Assembly (NCBI GenBank): GCA_028280445.1
Contig: JANQLU010000124.1
Coordinates: forward strand, 97,019-161,018
Reading direction: 5' to 3'
DNA from: Pirellulaceae bacterium
Lineage (GTDB): Bacteria; Planctomycetota; Planctomycetia; Pirellulales; Pirellulaceae
DNA: 64,000 nt
Shown here: piece by piece, positions 1 to 7,814 of the stretch
Layout: each line of letters begins with the position of its first letter
How positions within the stretch are numbered: the stretch's first letter is position 1
The notes under the pieces: generated by a model
Seen by the model: the letters and a program-made list of their open reading frames with translations, nothing else
The model's database searches: none
Told to the model about the DNA's origin: nothing
Made by a program: the position numbers and the translations under genes

Positions 1-1
1 A

Positions 2-289
2 ACCGATCAACCATTGTCCGAACAGGCAATCACCGCGTTGTTGCCGCCAAAGTTTATTGACCCATCCATTGCCGAACGCAAAAAGAATGTCGTACTGATT
101 CCGGATTCCCGTGGCGGATTCCTGGAACTCGATCCCGACGTCACTCGATTGAATTATGCTGGCGAGACTTACGAAGTGAGAAGTCAAAATTCAAAATCCA
201 GCAACGCAGCGCGAATCATTTACCGGTTGATCGTGTTTTTAATCTGTGCAGGGCTGCTGTTGGCAGCGTTTTTCCTGTTGCAATTGTAG
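2..289 (+). CDS. C-terminal part of a membrane-anchored protein (5' end outside window)
   Basis: The reading frame is open to the left edge of the window, so this is probably the 3' end of a longer gene; the first in-window start-like codon is a TTG at 14. The visible part is a soluble stretch of about 65 residues followed by one strongly hydrophobic segment (LIVFLICAGLLLAAFFLL) that ends the protein, so it looks like a tail-anchored or C-terminally membrane-bound protein. No family is recognised. A family A repeat starts 9 bases after its stop codon. Confidence 0.5.
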   Translation, partial: TDQPLSEQAITALLPPKFIDPSIAERKKNVVLIPDSRGGFLELDPDVTRLNYAGETYEVRSQNSKSSNAARIIYRLIVFLICAGLLLAAFFLLQL

Positions 290-297
290 TTTTGCAG

Positions 298-613
298 GTA
301 GGGCCGGTTCCCACCGGCTTTGTTGTTGTGTGCAGCAATTTTGGCGTTCCGGGAGGGTGAGCCAATGTGAGCGGCAAGGCGCTAGCCGCCGGTTCGTTAG
401 CGCTTTGTACCGGCGGCTAGCTCCTTGCCGCTCACGCTGCGGGTGCGATTATTGGAAGTAGGGCCGGTTCCCACCGGCCGTTTTAACAACCGATACAAGC
501 ACGAAGCGCGAGCGAGTGGTTTGACCGCGCAAAACCACTTGCTGGCGCGTCGTGTTCGTATGATTCACGAAATTCCTGAGTTTGTTGGATTGGCCGGTGG
601 GAACCGGCCCTAC
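298..613. repeat. Repeat cluster: families A, B, A, F, A
   Basis: Family A copies lie at 298-318 and 458-479 (forward) and 592-613 (reverse). A family B element at 367-434 consists of two facing arms that would form a hairpin of about 25 bp. A family F element at 491-562 is an imperfect inverted repeat and sits between the two inward-facing A copies. The reverse A copy at 592-613 overlaps the end of mtdB and supplies its TAG stop codon. The 320-base gap holds nothing else I can support. Confidence 0.85.
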
Positions 614-1491
614 TGGTTTTTCTCAACTAATGATTGCCCCAATTGATAGATCTCGACGATATCGAGCATTTGTTCGTTGGATTCAAACAGTTTTTGAATG
701 GCAAGTTTGTGGATTTTCATTTTGATGCCGCCGACACCGATGGCTCCATAACAAATCGTTCCATCGATTTCGGTTGCCGAATCTGTTGCACCAATCGACT
801 CGATTCCCAAAGGTGGTACGGCATTCACGTCGACCGCAACTCGGCATTGGGAAATGGGCCAGTGTGATTTGGGCCAAAGTGTGATTCCCGCTCCACCGCA
901 TGCAAAAACAATCGACGACTCACCAACTGCGTCGGCAATCGATTCGACGTTGTCGAGTACGGTCGGGACCAGCACATCGTTGATTTCGGTTTTTTGCTGA
1001 ATGATTTGACAGGTATCCGCTGCTCGTTCCGCGGATCGCGAAGTGATCTTAACCTTGCTTGCTCCACTGCGCGCCAAGATTTCAGCAATTCGCGCACCAA
1101 CCGGACCAGTTCCGGCTAAAACGGTGGCCTGAATTCCAGCGAGATTGACGTGTTTTGCCGCGGACAACACCGCAGCTGCTGCAGTCGTATTGGAACCATT
1201 GCTGTCGAGCATTGCCGACACTCGACAGGGGCCAAAAAAACTGCCTTTGATTCGCTCGAAGACTTGTTCGCCAAAACCAACGTCGCTGCCGCCGACAAAG
1301 ATGGCGGTTGATTTCAGATCAGCGGGACCGCGTGTAAAGATTGCTCCATGCACGATTTCGGTAACGTTCTGTGGCGTCACATCGTGATGACAGAGCAGAT
1401 GATCGATGCCTGAGTCGATCGCAGTGATCGAATCAAAAACGCTCGAACGATTGTCGGTGTCCAGTTGGATAAGTATTTTTTGTTTGGTCAT
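610..1491 (-). CDS. mtdB: NAD(P)-dependent methylene-tetrahydromethanopterin dehydrogenase
   Basis: Oxidises methylene-H4MPT to methenyl-H4MPT with NAD(P)+, the second step of H4MPT-linked formaldehyde oxidation, in the cytoplasm. At 293 residues it matches the MtdA/MtdB family length. The N-terminal half carries the substrate-domain run MLDSNGSNTTAAAA near residues 94-107, and the Rossmann loop GTGPVG is at 127-132, followed by a TSR (150-152) where cofactor phosphate is usually bound. The neighbour fae on the same strand supports the pathway. MtdB rather than MtdA is a judgement from context: with fae and no sign of folate use, H4MPT specificity is likelier. The TAG stop codon lies inside a family A repeat. 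The start is only 14 bases beyond the fae terminator, so expression probably relies on read-through or a promoter inside fae. Confidence 0.88.
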   Translation of the reverse strand: MTKQKILIQLDTDNRSSVFDSITAIDSGIDHLLCHHDVTPQNVTEIVHGAIFTRGPADLKSTAIFVGGSDVGFGEQVFERIKGSFFGPCRVSAMLDSNGSNTTAAAAVLSAAKHVNLAGIQATVLAGTGPVGARIAEILARSGASKVKITSRSAERAADTCQIIQQKTEINDVLVPTVLDNVESIADAVGESSIVFACGGAGITLWPKSHWPISQCRVAVDVNAVPPLGIESIGATDSATEIDGTICYGAIGVGGIKMKIHKLAIQKLFESNEQMLDIVEIYQLGQSLVEKNQ

Positions 1492-1504
1492 TTCAAGTTC
1501 ACAC

Positions 1505-1540
1505 TAAAAAAGCCCGCCATGTTTTTCAACACCGCGGGCT
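1505..1540 (-). terminator. Intrinsic terminator after fae
   Basis: On the minus strand, stem AGCCCGC/GCGGGCT (1534-1540 with 1511-1517) closes a 16-base loop and is followed by a run of six T (1506-1511 complement). It lies 18 bases after the fae stop and just before mtdB. Confidence 0.75.
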
Positions 1541-1558
1541 GCGTGGTCGTGTACGTTA

Positions 1559-2056
1559 TTAGAAACCTTTGAATGGATGAGCCGCATTGTCTTTGCCTGC
1601 TACCATTTCGTCAGCAGATGGCTTGCTCGCCATCGCATTTTGAATCGACAATTTAGTTGCTTCGTAATTGAAGTCATAGATTTTTTTGTCGTCTTCGGCC
1701 GCTTTGTGGATGAATACGCCGCAGACGATGACCAGGTTTTCGCATTGATCTTTGGGAATGACACCATCGGCAACGCAATCGGCGACAGCCATCGCAACGG
1801 CCGCTTGAGCGGGACCAAACATTTGGACGGCTTGTTTGAGGCTGTCCATGGTGAATTTGGTAATCATGACTGTCGAAGGTTTGACCGCCAGATTAGGTTC
1901 GAGAACGGCCAGCAAATTGGTGTGTCCCTTGCTTTGTGTGGCAAGTGCGTTGGCAAACGCTGTGCCGACAGGGCCATCTTTGCTACCAATTAGCAAATCG
2001 ATATGGGCAACCTCATTGCCTTCTCCAACCAAGGCTTCACCAACAAACATTGACAT
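1559..2056 (-). CDS. fae: Formaldehyde-activating enzyme
   Basis: Condenses formaldehyde with H4MPT to methylene-H4MPT, the entry step of the H4MPT oxidation route. Length (165 residues) and the N-terminal run GEGNEVAHIDLLIG, with the catalytic histidine at residue 18 (His17 in the methylotroph enzyme), are typical of Fae. The conserved GPAQAAVA and C-terminal AHPFKGF are also present. The start is well supported: AGGAG stands six bases before the ATG, a clear ribosome-binding site. A terminator follows directly, separating it from mtdB, which would allow much higher expression of Fae than of the dehydrogenase. The divergent neighbour is the ATP-grasp ligase. Confidence 0.95.
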   Translation of the reverse strand: MSMFVGEALVGEGNEVAHIDLLIGSKDGPVGTAFANALATQSKGHTNLLAVLEPNLAVKPSTVMITKFTMDSLKQAVQMFGPAQAAVAMAVADCVADGVIPKDQCENLVIVCGVFIHKAAEDDKKIYDFNYEATKLSIQNAMASKPSADEMVAGKDNAAHPFKGF

Positions 2057-2181
2057 GATTTACTCCTGAATATTTTTCCAATGAGCGGCAGACGGCTCCA
2101 TAGCAGCACTGCCAACGAAAATATGTACAATTTTGCTAGTAAAACTATCAAACACATTTGCGTCTGCCAACTACCCCAACC

Positions 2182-3408
2182 ATGACTGAATTCGGCGGAG
2201 GGCCCAAATTCCCAAAACGTCTTTTGATTTTTGGGGCCAGTGTTCGACATGCTGCGGAATTAGCGGCGGCTCGAGGAATTCGGGTCGTTGCGGTCGATCT
2301 GTTTGCAGATCGCGAAACTCGCTGCGTTGCGGAGTGTTTTCGAATTTCACAATTTGATGAAATTGTTAAAATCCTTCCCGAAATTAACGCCGATCAATGG
2401 ATTTACACCGGAGGAATCGAAAACCGGCCCAATTTGATCGAAATCATCTCAAAAAAAATTCCTCTGTGTGGGTGTCATGCGAAAGCGGCCGTCGCGACTC
2501 GGCAGGCGGCCCGTTTGTTCGAGATCGTAGCGGACCATGGATTTTTGGTACCCCAGTTTATGCCAGCCAGCGAACTCGACGATGTCAGCAAATCGGCGAA
2601 TTGGGTCGCAAAGAAAAACAAATCGGTTGGTGGCGCAGGCGTGTCTTTCGTCGCTAAAGATTCAACCTCAAGCGAATTTGATTACGTCCAGAAAAAAATC
2701 ACGGGGCAGTCATTGAGCGCCATATTTGTTAGCAACGTTCACGATTGTTTGTTGGTCGCCGTTACGCGGCAATTGACAGCTTGGAATGAACTGGGTGCGC
2801 GCGAGTTTCAATACTGTGGTTCTGTCGGGCCCGTCGAGTTAGATCCGGCCAATGCCGACATCGTTGCGAATCTGGGAAAACTGTTGGCGGCAAAGTTGGA
2901 GATTCAGGGGTTGTTTGGAATTGATTTTATTTTGAACGAGCATGGGCCCTGGTTTTTGGAAATCAACCCACGTTTTACCGCCTCGATCGAAACTGTTTCC
3001 AGGTTCGCCAGTCAAAATATCATGCAAATGCACTTGGACGCCTGTCTAGGAATTCAAAATCTGGTCGGCGGTGTGACCGTCACGAATGAGAAAGTGGCCA
3101 AAGTGATTTTGTTCAACCGCAGCCCAGTTCAAATAGATGTGTGCCAACACCGATGGGCGCAATGCAAAACAGTTTTAGCGGAACTCAATCACCCAGGCAT
3201 TGAATTTGCGATGACCGATACATCGGCAGATCAAGAGTCCATCGCGCCACGTCGACCGATATGCACATTGAAATGTTGTTTTTCGAAATCGATCGCGGAC
3301 ATCGACCGAGAATTGATTCTGGCAGCCGATGCGATCTACCAGCAATTAGAACAACCCGATTTCAACGACTCGATTGTCGAGAAACGCGGCGGGGCTCAAC
3401 CCGCGTAG
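2182..3408 (+). CDS. ATP-grasp ligase of the C1-cofactor island
   Basis: About 408 residues counted from the ATG at 2182; a TTG at 2158 in the same frame is possible. The N-terminus is a Rossmann-like pre-ATP-grasp domain (LLIFGASVRHAAELAAARG). The middle has the lysine-rich and glycine-rich nucleotide loop (KKNKSVGGAG near 160), and residues near 260 hold the Mg-ATP motif LEINPRFTASIE. The protein divergent to fae suggests a role in making H4MPT or methanofuran. Archaeal MfnD (tyramine-glutamate ligase) and MptN are ATP-grasp enzymes of these pathways, and methylotroph C1 clusters also carry an ATP-grasp gene. Which amide bond it forms cannot be told from sequence. The last 13 bases overlap the convergent rimI. 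Confidence 0.75.
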   Translation: MTEFGGGPKFPKRLLIFGASVRHAAELAAARGIRVVAVDLFADRETRCVAECFRISQFDEIVKILPEINADQWIYTGGIENRPNLIEIISKKIPLCGCHAKAAVATRQAARLFEIVADHGFLVPQFMPASELDDVSKSANWVAKKNKSVGGAGVSFVAKDSTSSEFDYVQKKITGQSLSAIFVSNVHDCLLVAVTRQLTAWNELGAREFQYCGSVGPVELDPANADIVANLGKLLAAKLEIQGLFGIDFILNEHGPWFLEINPRFTASIETVSRFASQNIMQMHLDACLGIQNLVGGVTVTNEKVAKVILFNRSPVQIDVCQHRWAQCKTVLAELNHPGIEFAMTDTSADQESIAPRRPICTLKCCFSKSIADIDRELILAADAIYQQLEQPDFNDSIVEKRGGAQPA

Positions 3409-3917
3409 CGTTCGATTCGGTTGGTGGGTGCAAACCGCTCTTCGGTCGCGTCGCGGAAATGATACTGCATGACGTAAGCGTCTTCGGTCGTATCATCGTA
3501 GTAGTCGCGTAAGACTGAAACGGCGCGGAACCCAAGTTTTCGGAAAAACAGTTGAGCGATCAGATTCGTCTCGCGGATTTCCAACAGGATTCGATTGCGG
3601 CGTTGTTGAGACAGTTTTCCGATCAATTTATTGATCATCTGCTCGCCAACGCGATTTCTACGAGCTTCCGGCAAAACGGCGAAATTCAAAACATGCAGCT
3701 GGTTTTTGTGGAGTTCATAGATCATGAACCCAACAACACGTTCATCGTGTTCAGCAACCATCCCAATGCAATTTCGCTGACGCAAACAGCGGATAAAATC
3801 TTCTTCAGACCAGGGAAACTCGAAACTTGCTTTTTCGATTTCGAGTACTTCCTGCATATCCCGGCGAATCATCCACCGAATGTGGACGTTGATTTCAAAT
3901 TTTTGATCGGCATCCAT
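3396..3917 (-). CDS. rimI: Ribosomal-protein-alanine N-acetyltransferase-like (GNAT)
   Basis: GNAT-fold protein of about 174 residues from the ATG at 3917; an upstream GTG-type extension to 4010 is unlikely because the added residues resemble no GNAT. It shows the RimI pattern: a positively charged acetyl-CoA loop ARRNRVGEQM, then NLIAQLFFRKLGF, and the C-terminal YY...EDAYVM motif. RimI acetylates the N-terminal alanine of ribosomal protein S18; other N-terminal acetyltransferase activities are possible. It is convergent with, and overlaps by 13 bases, the ATP-grasp gene. Confidence 0.8.
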   Translation of the reverse strand: MDADQKFEINVHIRWMIRRDMQEVLEIEKASFEFPWSEEDFIRCLRQRNCIGMVAEHDERVVGFMIYELHKNQLHVLNFAVLPEARRNRVGEQMINKLIGKLSQQRRNRILLEIRETNLIAQLFFRKLGFRAVSVLRDYYDDTTEDAYVMQYHFRDATEERFAPTNRIERYAG

Positions 3918-4209
3918 CTTGGATTTCCCTGGCCTACAATGCATCCGAGCTTTGTGTGTTCCGTGGCCGCCAAAACACTGTGAACCAATCCTCGGCTCGC
4001 GGACAATCAATCGACCTTTTGGTAAACTGAATCCGGATATGTTTTGGCAATAAAAATTACGAAACTATGTTTCGTCCTTTTTATGTTATCGGTGGGTTAG
4101 CACCTAACTTGCCCGTACGTTAACAAATGTAACTTGGCCCAACAAGACGAAACTTGGGTATAAAATAAGTCATTTCAACGAAAAAAATTCACGTTCGAAA
4201 CACAATTCT

Positions 4210-5994
4210 ATGCAAATTAAATTTCCTAAACGCCGCTTTTTACACAACACAATTCATCTATTTTGCGCAGGCTTTCTTGTCGCATTCGTTTTGCTATTGA
4301 CAGGTTGTGGTAGCAGTTCGTCGCCGGCCGTTAACCGCGATCCGGGGCCGGGTGCCGTCAAGGCTGACGCGGTATCGACCACCAAAAATGACTATTCGAA
4401 CAGTGTTATCAATACAAAATTGTTTAGTCAGGATCATTTTGCGTTCATCGGATTTAATGTCGCTGAGATATTGAATGATCCCAAAACAAAAGATATTGAG
4501 ATCGCTCAGTTTGTTGAGCAAATGGCAACCATCAGTGACAAACCTTTGGTGGATATCAAAAACGTCAAGCACGTTTATGTTTTGATGGACAATAGTTTAA
4601 TCGAGGATTTGTTCGCCTCGGCCACATCGGAAGACCGGAAAGCCGTCGCCGGAGTTGTGATCGTGTTTGAACAATCACAACCGTTTGATGTCGAAGCGAT
4701 CGAAAAACAATTGAATGCCGAGCCGACGCTTTCGCCGTTTTCTAAAGGCAGCGGTCAACAAAAAATTTGGGCCAATTTGACATCCAAAAATGCGGTAACG
4801 TTACTGGATCAACACCATTTGTTGATTGGTGCCGTCAAAGGGATCGAAAGCATCACGCAAAACAAAACGACGAGCCCGTTGGCGATTGACGCCAGTAAAA
4901 CAAAATTTGATTCCCACGTAATTGGTATGATGCGGTTTGAGCCGATTCGTCCGACGATTCGGGCGTTGGTGAATGCTGCAAAAAGCTTTGCCGCCCTGGC
5001 GCCAAAAAATGGCGGCGCCGCCGAGGCTCGCAAGATACTCGATTTGCCGCAAGTCACTGAGACTGCCAAATTCAAATTGAATTTATCTGGCAGCGAGATG
5101 TTGCAGGTTACAGCGGTCATGGAAAACGTCGAGCATGCCAACGAGCTTTCCTCGCAGTTCGCAAAATCGCTCGCGATGATGTCGAATATTTCCAGCACTG
5201 GATCCAATGTCGATGTCGAAACGATGATTCCACCAACCGGCGGTGGAACATTTACCGAATTACTCAAGGACCTCAGTCAAGGCGGTGCCAAAATCGAAAC
5301 GAAAGGCGCAACGATCGAAATCCGCGTCAAACAGTCTCAGAATACGGAAGCTTTTGTTCGTTCATTTATCAGCTATGCCAATCGGATGGCACAATTGAAC
5401 CGGCGAGTTGAGGCCATGACCCGAATCGGTAAAGCGTTCAAAGACTATGTGCGGGACAACGAAGCGTTTCCCGTGATCGCAGGTCAACCGGAGTCGGGTC
5501 AACCTTTCAATTGGCGAGTTGCTCTGCTGCCGTATTTGGGACATAAGGAACTGTACGAAAAATTTAAATTCGACGAAGCTTGGGACAGCCAACACAATTT
5601 GTCGGTCGCCAAGGAAATTCCCAGTGAATACAAATTATTTGTCACCGACCAAAAAATCACGTTGCGCGTCGGAACAGGCATCGGGCCGTTTCGCAAACCC
5701 GCTGACGGCCAGGCAGAAAAGGTGACTTTTGAATCGATCAAAGATGATCTGGACGAAACAATCCTGGTCGTTGAAACGTCGAAAGACCATGCGATCGAGT
5801 GGACAAAGCCGGGTGCGTTATCGATTGACAAAGAATCATTGCCAAAATTTGGGCGGGACAATGAAAACGGATTTTTGGCATTGATGTTCGAAGGGCAAGT
5901 TCGGATGGTCAAAAAATCTTCGCAAAGTATTGCTGAAATGTTCACGCCCGATGGTGACGAACGAATCAAGAAAGGCAATTTCTTTCGCCAGTAA
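4210..5994 (+). CDS. Lipoprotein with DUF1559-like C-terminal region
   Basis: 594 residues with a lipoprotein signal: a basic start, a hydrophobic stretch and lipobox LLTGC with the modified cysteine at 33, then a Ser/Pro/Gly-rich linker. The central part has no recognised motif. The last 200 residues carry the pattern common in planctomycete DUF1559 proteins (NWRVALLPYLGHKELYEKF, then a late GFLALMFEGQVRMV strand). Probably anchored on the outer face of the cytoplasmic membrane or at the outer membrane. The function is unknown. The 290 bases upstream are AT-rich and contain a TATAAA-like element near 4160, but no clear -35 box. Confidence 0.75.
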   Translation: MQIKFPKRRFLHNTIHLFCAGFLVAFVLLLTGCGSSSSPAVNRDPGPGAVKADAVSTTKNDYSNSVINTKLFSQDHFAFIGFNVAEILNDPKTKDIEIAQFVEQMATISDKPLVDIKNVKHVYVLMDNSLIEDLFASATSEDRKAVAGVVIVFEQSQPFDVEAIEKQLNAEPTLSPFSKGSGQQKIWANLTSKNAVTLLDQHHLLIGAVKGIESITQNKTTSPLAIDASKTKFDSHVIGMMRFEPIRPTIRALVNAAKSFAALAPKNGGAAEARKILDLPQVTETAKFKLNLSGSEMLQVTAVMENVEHANELSSQFAKSLAMMSNISSTGSNVDVETMIPPTGGGTFTELLKDLSQGGAKIETKGATIEIRVKQSQNTEAFVRSFISYANRMAQLNRRVEAMTRIGKAFKDYVRDNEAFPVIAGQPESGQPFNWRVALLPYLGHKELYEKFKFDEAWDSQHNLSVAKEIPSEYKLFVTDQKITLRVGTGIGPFRKPADGQAEKVTFESIKDDLDETILVVETSKDHAIEWTKPGALSIDKESLPKFGRDNENGFLALMFEGQVRMVKKSSQSIAEMFTPDGDERIKKGNFFRQ

Positions 5995-5999
5995 TTCAA

Positions 6000-6220
6000 G
6001 TAGGGCCGGTTCCCACCGGCCGGTTAGTTGATTGGCCTGTTTTAGATTGGCCGGTAGGAACTGGCCCTACGGCTCTTGTCGAATTCCAACAATCGTAACC
6101 CGAAGCGTAAGCGAGGGACCAGAAACCACGCTGATGTATTCTGAAACGTGGTCCCTCGCTCACGCTTCGGGTTGCGATTTACTGCCACCAAGTTGATTGG
6201 CCGGTAGGAACCGGCCCTAC
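6000..6220. repeat. Repeat cluster: A, A, D, A
   Basis: Family A copies at 6000-6021 (forward), 6049-6070 (reverse) and 6199-6220 (reverse). Between the last two is a family D element at 6097-6173 whose 25-base arms face each other. The last A copy provides the TAG stop of the fabH-like gene, and the first starts 6 bases after the stop codon of the lipoprotein gene. Confidence 0.85.
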
Positions 6221-7347
6221 GGCACCATTCCCATTTGTTGGTCAATGTCAAACTCGGCTACGGTTCGATCGGCTTCAAACACTTTGCCACCGATCAGAGA
6301 TTTTTGCCAAGTGACGCCGGCCATCAGGCAATTGATACCCGATCCAATACCCAGTAGCGCCACGTTTTCAGGGGTCGGAAAAGTTTTGTTTTGAACACCC
6401 AGGGCCAATGTTACCGGCAATGCCGCCGAGCCAGTATTGCCGAGCCAAGGAAACGTTGCAAAGTCGTTTTCGATTGGCAAATCCAAAGATTCCAGCATCA
6501 ATTTTCGGTGAGTCCCTCCGACCTGATGGCAGAAAGTCCGATCGATTTGCTCGCGATTCCAATCCAACTCGTCCAGGAATCGTTCGAAATTGTCCATCCC
6601 GGTTTTAATGCCTTCGTTCATCAGTCGTTCAGAATCGGTCGTCATCAACGGACGCATGTTGTCACCTGCTTCGTCCTGACCGCTGTGACATAAATCGTGA
6701 AAAACCGTGTTGGCGACTGCCGTTGCACCGAGAAGTCGATTGCCGGTCTTACTCAATTCGCGATGGGCCAGTAGTACTGCGGCGCTGGCGGAGCCAATTG
6801 TCAGCGAGGCGACCACAAATTTGATCTGTTTTCGCGTCATTGAAAAATCGGCATTGAGGGTCTCAATCGTATTTTCCACCAACTGACGTCCGTTTTCCGT
6901 TCCCACAATCAAAGCGGAAGATATTTGTCCCAACTCAATCATATTGGCAGCTTGGATCATGCCGTTGACGATGCCGAGGCAAGCGTTCGACGTGTCGTAA
7001 ACGACGCAATGGTCGCTCAACCGCAATCGGTGATGAACACTGCACGACGTTGCCGGTTCGAGGAAATCCCGGCAAACCGAACCATGAATCAACGTGCCGA
7101 TTTGGGACCGGTCAAAATCGGCAGCGTCTAGCGCGTTGTTGCAGCTAATCACGCTGATGTCGCTGGGCATTATGTCTGCTGGAAAAAAACGTCGCGACTG
7201 GATTCCCGTCATCAACTCCAGGCGACCAGCAGGTAATCGTAGACGCTCATAGAGTGGCAAAAGTTTTTGTTCGATCTCGTCACTGGTCCAGCTTTCGCCA
7301 GGCACGGTATATCCAATCGATTCAATACAGACATTGTTGTATTTCAT
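6217..7347 (-). CDS. 3-oxoacyl-ACP synthase III-like thiolase-fold enzyme
   Basis: 376 residues of the FabH type. The Cys-His-Asn triad is visible: Cys123 in DTSNACLGI, His274 in CHQVGGTH and Asn304 in GNTGSAALP. Such enzymes perform a decarboxylative or non-decarboxylative Claisen condensation of acyl thioesters. The lone setting, with no acpP, fabD or fabG next to it, argues against housekeeping FabH and for a specialised role, for example an OleA-like or secondary lipid condensation; the sequence does not decide this. The TAG stop codon lies inside a family A repeat. A GATase-fold gene is divergent from it. Confidence 0.8.
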   Translation of the reverse strand: MKYNNVCIESIGYTVPGESWTSDEIEQKLLPLYERLRLPAGRLELMTGIQSRRFFPADIMPSDISVISCNNALDAADFDRSQIGTLIHGSVCRDFLEPATSCSVHHRLRLSDHCVVYDTSNACLGIVNGMIQAANMIELGQISSALIVGTENGRQLVENTIETLNADFSMTRKQIKFVVASLTIGSASAAVLLAHRELSKTGNRLLGATAVANTVFHDLCHSGQDEAGDNMRPLMTTDSERLMNEGIKTGMDNFERFLDELDWNREQIDRTFCHQVGGTHRKLMLESLDLPIENDFATFPWLGNTGSAALPVTLALGVQNKTFPTPENVALLGIGSGINCLMAGVTWQKSLIGGKVFEADRTVAEFDIDQQMGMVP

Positions 7348-7404
7348 GAAAAATCGGGCGTTTTCTTGCTGTTTTCAGGTTTCAAATATTTAAAAAAATT
7401 GATC

Positions 7405-7434
7405 TTGACTTGGCCAAAACCGAACCGATGCTAG
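7405..7434 (+). promoter_or_regulatory. Possible sigma-70-type promoter
   Basis: TTGACT at 7405-7410, an 18-base gap and TGCTAG at 7429-7434. It would drive the long leader of the GATase-fold gene. The -35 box is good and the -10 box is weak, so this is tentative. Confidence 0.35.
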
Positions 7435-7814
7435 CGTCGAAAAAGTAGATAGCACACGATGTTGTGGTTGTCGGTGTTTTGGTGACTAAATAGAGCCAGC
7501 GGTTTTGCTAACGGAAAATGAATCCTTAAAAACCATCAGTGGCAAACGACTTGCCTTTCATCAATCATCATTTTTATGGAGACACCGACAGAAGCTTAGG
7601 ATGGGCATTCTCAGTCGGCACTGATTATAACTTAATTGGAATCCAGGCATCAGAGTTGATTGCAAGATTCACGACTTATCGAGTCAAAAATCGGCAAGCC
7701 AAATCTGAAGAATGACGATCAAATCCGATCTCCCTCTGACCAGCAATGTTGGTTCTCAAGATACTGGAACATTGTGGCTTGATTTGAAAAGCCAAGATTT
7801 AGGGAGGAACCAGG
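7435..7814 (+). other. Long untranslated leader with predicted RNA structure
   Basis: About 380 bases without a credible ORF precede the GATase-fold gene. A perfect 9-bp long-range pairing is possible between 7469-7477 (TGTCGGTGT) and 7582-7590 (ACACCGACA). Smaller hairpins follow, including CAGT/ACTG around 7610 and TGGCTT/AAGCCA just before the gene. It may be a structured 5' leader or a separate small RNA; it matches no riboswitch I recognise. Confidence 0.4.

Noticed and set aside
298..613. Repeat clusters considered as CRISPR arrays
   Set aside because: Copies are palindromic, face each other and are irregularly spaced; there are no constant direct repeats with equal spacers and no cas genes.
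4059..4080. Hairpin ACGAAAC/GTTTCGT followed by T-rich tails on both strands
   Set aside because: Terminator-like, but the nearest plus-strand gene end is 650 bases away and no minus-strand gene runs into it, so I do not list it as a terminator.
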